A DNA stretch of 64,000 bases. Source: Komagataella phaffii GS115. Taxonomy: Eukaryota; Ascomycota; Pichiomycetes; Pichiales; Pichiaceae. The notes under the pieces are model-generated. The model saw only the letters and a program-made list of their open reading frames with translations, did not search any database and was not told the DNA's origin. Where the stretch lies: positions 2,170,001 through 2,234,000 of the forward strand of contig NC_012964.1 in the NCBI RefSeq assembly GCF_000027005.1. The letters run 5' to 3'. The position numbers and the translations under genes are program-made. Position 1 is the first letter of the stretch, and each line of letters starts with the position of its first letter. This document shows positions 61,074 through 64,000 of this stretch, one piece after another.

Positions 61074-62141
61074 ATGGCACACATTGTAGTTATAGGCGGA
61101 GGCCCGTATGGAGGCACTGTGGCCAACAGGTTACAGAAAACTGGTGCAAAAATTACTCTCATTTCCAGATCTGAAAAGGCTTTATTGTTACCAGCCATGA
61201 TAAGGCTGCCATTTCACAAAGACCCATCAAGGGTTTCAGTTGAACTAAAGGATATTCTGAACCCAAACATTGAATTGATGATTGACCAAGTCGTTAATGT
61301 TGATGAAAGCCAAGTCGACCTGGGAGCTCATGATCCAGTTTCATTTGATCGTCTGGTAATTGCAACTGGTGCCGTTTGGGATGACCCAATCGCTCCTCAC
61401 AAGTACCAACAGAATGGGATCCAGGAATATGCCAAAGAGGTCGCTGGCCTTGGGGAAAAAGCTAACAATATTGTACTCGTAGGTGGTGGTGCTTTGGGCG
61501 TGGAACTTGCCGGAGAGTATGCTTATCACTTTCCAAAAAAGTCTATAACTCTGATCCATTCCGAGAAAAAACTACTTGATGCATCTGCCATTGATAAAGT
61601 TCGTGATAGCGTTGAGTCGCAACTTCGTGGCCTCAAAGTGAAGTTGATTTTGGGAAAGAAAGCCGAAATACGGGGGCAATCTGTCTTTGTAGATGGCGAA
61701 GAAGTTCCATGCGATTACTTGATCAAGACAACAGGCCCTAAGGCAAATCCTCCAGTATCTTCTATTAAAGGTTTGGTTAATGAAAAGAATGAAATCATCA
61801 TCAGCTCAAAGTTTCAGGCTGAATGCAACCCTAAGATTTATGCAATTGGCGATGTCACAAACTATCCTAAAAGAGGACTAGTTTCACGTGAAAATTGGCT
61901 ATCGATCATAACTCACAATTTGAACGAAGATATAAAAGGCACATCGAACTACCGCACTGTTGATTGGCCCAAGCAGGGAGTCAAGTCCAAGTCGACATTT
62001 GCTGTTAGTGTTGGACCAGAAGGTGGAGCCGGACAGTATATTCTTCCGTTTGGATGTGCTTTCAGTCTTCCACGATTTGCGGTCGTAAAAGCAAAGTCCT
62101 CAACACTCTTTTACTCTAAATTGAATTCAATGTTTATTTGA
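61074..62141 (+). CDS. AIF1-like FAD/NAD(P)H oxidoreductase, copy 1
   Basis: A 355-residue pyridine nucleotide-disulfide-type flavoprotein of the yeast Aif1 / human FSP1 (AIFM2) group. The FAD-binding start is HIVVIGGGPYGG. The middle NAD(P)H-binding motif is IVLVGGGALGVELAGE, and IYAIGDVTNYPKRGLVSRENW is the second FAD contact. The C-terminal block SVGPEGGAGQYILPFG matches Aif1. There is no mitochondrial presequence or clear membrane helix. The substrate is unknown; quinone reduction is possible by analogy. A close paralogue follows on the same strand. Confidence 0.9.
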   Translation: MAHIVVIGGGPYGGTVANRLQKTGAKITLISRSEKALLLPAMIRLPFHKDPSRVSVELKDILNPNIELMIDQVVNVDESQVDLGAHDPVSFDRLVIATGAVWDDPIAPHKYQQNGIQEYAKEVAGLGEKANNIVLVGGGALGVELAGEYAYHFPKKSITLIHSEKKLLDASAIDKVRDSVESQLRGLKVKLILGKKAEIRGQSVFVDGEEVPCDYLIKTTGPKANPPVSSIKGLVNEKNEIIISSKFQAECNPKIYAIGDVTNYPKRGLVSRENWLSIITHNLNEDIKGTSNYRTVDWPKQGVKSKSTFAVSVGPEGGAGQYILPFGCAFSLPRFAVVKAKSSTLFYSKLNSMFI

Positions 62142-62497
62142 AAAGGAAGAATAGCTGTTATTGTTATCTATTTAATGTATCTAACATGCTTTGGACCTCC
62201 CGAAATGCAAAAGCTAGCTATTCTAGTCGTCGGTATTTCTCTACTGGAATTCTGGCGATAGTTTCTTTAATGAACAAAACTGAAAAGAGTGGAATATTAT
62301 TCGGGCTTGAGTTCAACCCATCCCTAGCCCCTTAACTCCCTAGTTCTTACTCAACCCCTTCGGCTTTATGCTCGGGTTTCACTCGGGATCCAGAAAAACG
62401 AAACCAATGGTCTTATTTATAAATTACAGTGGACACATTTGAGACCTTTCTTGCGGTTTAGGATAAACCCCTTAGGGCATACCATACTGTATAGTTG
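62142..62497. promoter_or_regulatory. Spacer between the AIF1-like tandem genes
   Basis: A 356-base spacer holding the end of copy 1 and the promoter of copy 2. It includes a TATA-like TTATTTATAAATT at about 62413. An open frame from 62138 in another phase starts inside the copy 1 stop and has no family likeness. No RNA gene is seen. Confidence 0.35.
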
Positions 62498-63565
62498 ATG
62501 TTTCAAATTGTTATCGTGGGAAGCGGTTTTTACGGCATCGCGTTGGCCAATCGACTGCAAAAGCTCAATGCCAACATAACGCTTATTGCCAATTCGGAAC
62601 GTACTATATTCTTGCCTTCAACTATTCGATTGCCCTTCAACAAAGATGCTTCCAGAGTTGAGGTGCTTGTCAAAGACGTGCTAAATTCCAATGTAGAGTT
62701 GATTGTTGACCAGGTCCTCAATATTGATGAGGAGAGGATCGAGTTAAAATCCAATCATTCAATTGCATACGACCGGCTGGTAATTGCAACAGGCGCTGAA
62801 TGGGATGACCCAATTTGTCCCGACAAGTTCCTTCAATACGGTATTGAAACTTACGCTAACGAACTATCTGCAAAGATTGAAAAAGCTCGAAACATAGTAA
62901 TTGTCGGTGGTGGCATCGTTGGAGTCGAAGTGGCAGGAGAAATTGCTTACCACTGTCCAAAGAAAACGGTAACGCTGATCCACTCTAGGGACAAAATCTT
63001 AAACGGAGAAGTGATTGAAAAAGCCCGTGACAGTGTCCAGTCTCAACTTCTCAACCTCGGTGTCAAACTAATCCTGGGAAAAAAGGCAGAAATCAAAGGT
63101 GATTCTGTCTCTATTGATGGTTCACAGATACCCTGTGATCATTTGATTAAAGCTACGGGTCCAAGGGCAAATCCGCCACCCTCCTCTATCAAGGGTTTGC
63201 TCAACGAACAAAGGGAAATCGTCATCAGTGCGACATTCCAAACAGTTTCAACCCCCAAAATCTATGCTATTGGGGATGTCACAAATTACCCCGAGAGAGG
63301 ATTGGTTTCCCGTCACTCCTGGTTGGCAACTATTTGCCACAACTTGCAGGAAGACGTAAATGGCACATCGAACTACCGCTCTATCAAGTGGCATAAACGT
63401 AATTTCAAAGCAAATGTAGGGATAAGTGTTGGACCTGAAGGAGGAGCAGGTCAAATCGTTTTGCCATTTGGAATCTGCATCAACGCTCCTAAATTCCTGA
63501 TCGTCAAAAGCAAATCAGCTACTCTTTTCTGTGGCAGGTTCAAGTCATTGTACTCTTATTACTAG
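62498..63565 (+). CDS. AIF1-like FAD/NAD(P)H oxidoreductase, copy 2
   Basis: A tandem paralogue of the preceding gene, also 355 residues, alignable throughout. It has IVIVGSGFYGIALANRL (FAD), IVIVGGGIVGVEVAGE (NAD(P)H), YAIGDVTNYPERGLVSRHSW and SVGPEGGAGQIVLPFG. It begins at the ATG at 62498 (MFQIVIVGSGFYG), not the TTG one codon earlier. It differs at the first glycine motif (GSGFYG versus GGGPYG) and in its ending (LYSYY versus NSMFI), so the copies have diverged. The substrate is unknown. Confidence 0.9.
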   Translation: MFQIVIVGSGFYGIALANRLQKLNANITLIANSERTIFLPSTIRLPFNKDASRVEVLVKDVLNSNVELIVDQVLNIDEERIELKSNHSIAYDRLVIATGAEWDDPICPDKFLQYGIETYANELSAKIEKARNIVIVGGGIVGVEVAGEIAYHCPKKTVTLIHSRDKILNGEVIEKARDSVQSQLLNLGVKLILGKKAEIKGDSVSIDGSQIPCDHLIKATGPRANPPPSSIKGLLNEQREIVISATFQTVSTPKIYAIGDVTNYPERGLVSRHSWLATICHNLQEDVNGTSNYRSIKWHKRNFKANVGISVGPEGGAGQIVLPFGICINAPKFLIVKSKSATLFCGRFKSLYSYY

Positions 63566-63661
63566 GATTGAACTCTTGATAATTAATCTAGTATGAAGTA
63601 TTAAAAAATAAAACCTCGAAAACTACTACATCGAACCTTCACCTGTTCTCTTCCCAATCGT

Positions 63662-64000
63662 ATGTTCCATTTGGCCAAAGGATTATATCAAAATTGGAAT
63701 AGAAAAGAGCGTAAGTAAATCTGCATTTTGCATCACAATCAGTACTATATTAACACGTCTAGAATATTCTGTTCTTATTCTAGGTTTGGATAATGCCGGG
63801 AAGACCACATTCTTGGAACGTGTCAAGTCCATCTACATGCCCAATGCGAAAATAACACCACCAGAACGAATACTGCCTACCGTGGGACAGAATGTAGGCA
63901 TCATCAACTTTAGCTCCAAAGTGAATCTCAAATTCTGGGACGTTGGCGGACAAGAATCTTTGAGAGAAATGTGGTCCGAGTATTACACAAATTCTCATGC
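63662..64000 (+). CDS. ARL3: ARF-like GTPase Arl3 (spliced, runs off window)
   Basis: A Golgi small GTPase of the Arl3/ARFRP1 group that recruits Arl1 and golgins. Exon 1 (63662-63710) encodes MFHLAKGLYQNWNRKE plus one base. Exon 2 starts at 63764 and continues QYSVLILGLDNAGKTTFLE, PTVGQNVGIINFSSKVNLKFWDVGGQESLREMWSEYYTNSHA to the window edge. Instead of a Gly2 myristoylation site it has Phe2, which is acetylated in yeast Arl3. The 3' half lies outside the window. Confidence 0.93.
63711..63763 (+). other. ARL3 intron
   Basis: A 53-base intron with donor GTAAGT and acceptor TAG (63761-63763). A branch-like TATTAAC lies about ten bases before the acceptor. Splicing completes a CAA codon across the junction and gives the conserved KEQYSVLILG. 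Confidence 0.9.

Overview
This is a gene-dense stretch of nuclear chromosome from a budding yeast (Saccharomycotina). I find about 38 protein genes on both strands, short spacers, and five genes with small introns. The introns have GTATGT/GTAAGT donors and, in four of the five, a TACTAAC-type branch site. The invariant Leu of the YAK1 catalytic loop (HCDLKPEN) is written CTG (14989-14991), so the organism does not belong to the CUG-Ser clade. It has xanthine dehydrogenase and a palmitoyl-protein thioesterase, both absent from Saccharomyces cerevisiae. With the RPB4 sequence, which I recognise, this points to Komagataella (Pichia pastoris group). The genus is an inference; I could not run a search.

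Layout. 1-9.4 kb: xanthine dehydrogenase, NAD-dependent glycerol-3-phosphate dehydrogenase, prefoldin PFD1, ATG27, RPL17 and an acidic orphan gene. 9.7-16.7 kb: palmitoyl-protein thioesterase, UTP30, a KRE2/KTR mannosyltransferase, RPB4, YAK1 and TIM17. 16.8-29.1 kb: TPO5-like polyamine permease, SNU114, EBP2, a 1.5 kb G-rich spacer, ULP1 and YME2. 29.2-41.4 kb: BEM2, a chitin synthase, SEN34 (frame broken), MYG1 and PET100. 41.6-50.5 kb: TVP23, a Ser-rich orphan, PUF4, a GPC1-like gene (frame broken), ARF1 and mitochondrial ribosomal protein uS5. 50.6-64 kb: a CAJ1/DJP1-type J-protein, a HAL4/HAL5-type kinase, PHO8, RPA34, a small SRPBCC-fold gene, TIM50, two tandem AIF1-like flavoproteins and the start of ARL3, which runs off the window.

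The genes are mostly housekeeping and are not arranged as a pathway cluster. Recurring themes are mitochondrial import and biogenesis (TIM17, TIM50, PET100, uS5m, YME2), ribosome and RNA machinery (UTP30, EBP2, RPL17, SEN34, SNU114, RPA34, RPB4, PUF4) and Golgi/vacuole trafficking (ATG27, TVP23, ARF1, ARL3, PHO8, KTR).

I see no mobile element, CRISPR array, rRNA or convincing tRNA, and no clearly new multi-gene system. The observations most worth a second look are: two genes (SEN34 and the GPC1-like gene) broken at poly(A) runs in the same direction, each one A short; a probable transmembrane helix in ULP1; a possible dual-start, dual-targeted glycerol-3-phosphate dehydrogenase; an RPA34 that lacks its Lys-rich tail; the bacterial-looking SRPBCC gene; and the AIF1-like tandem pair.
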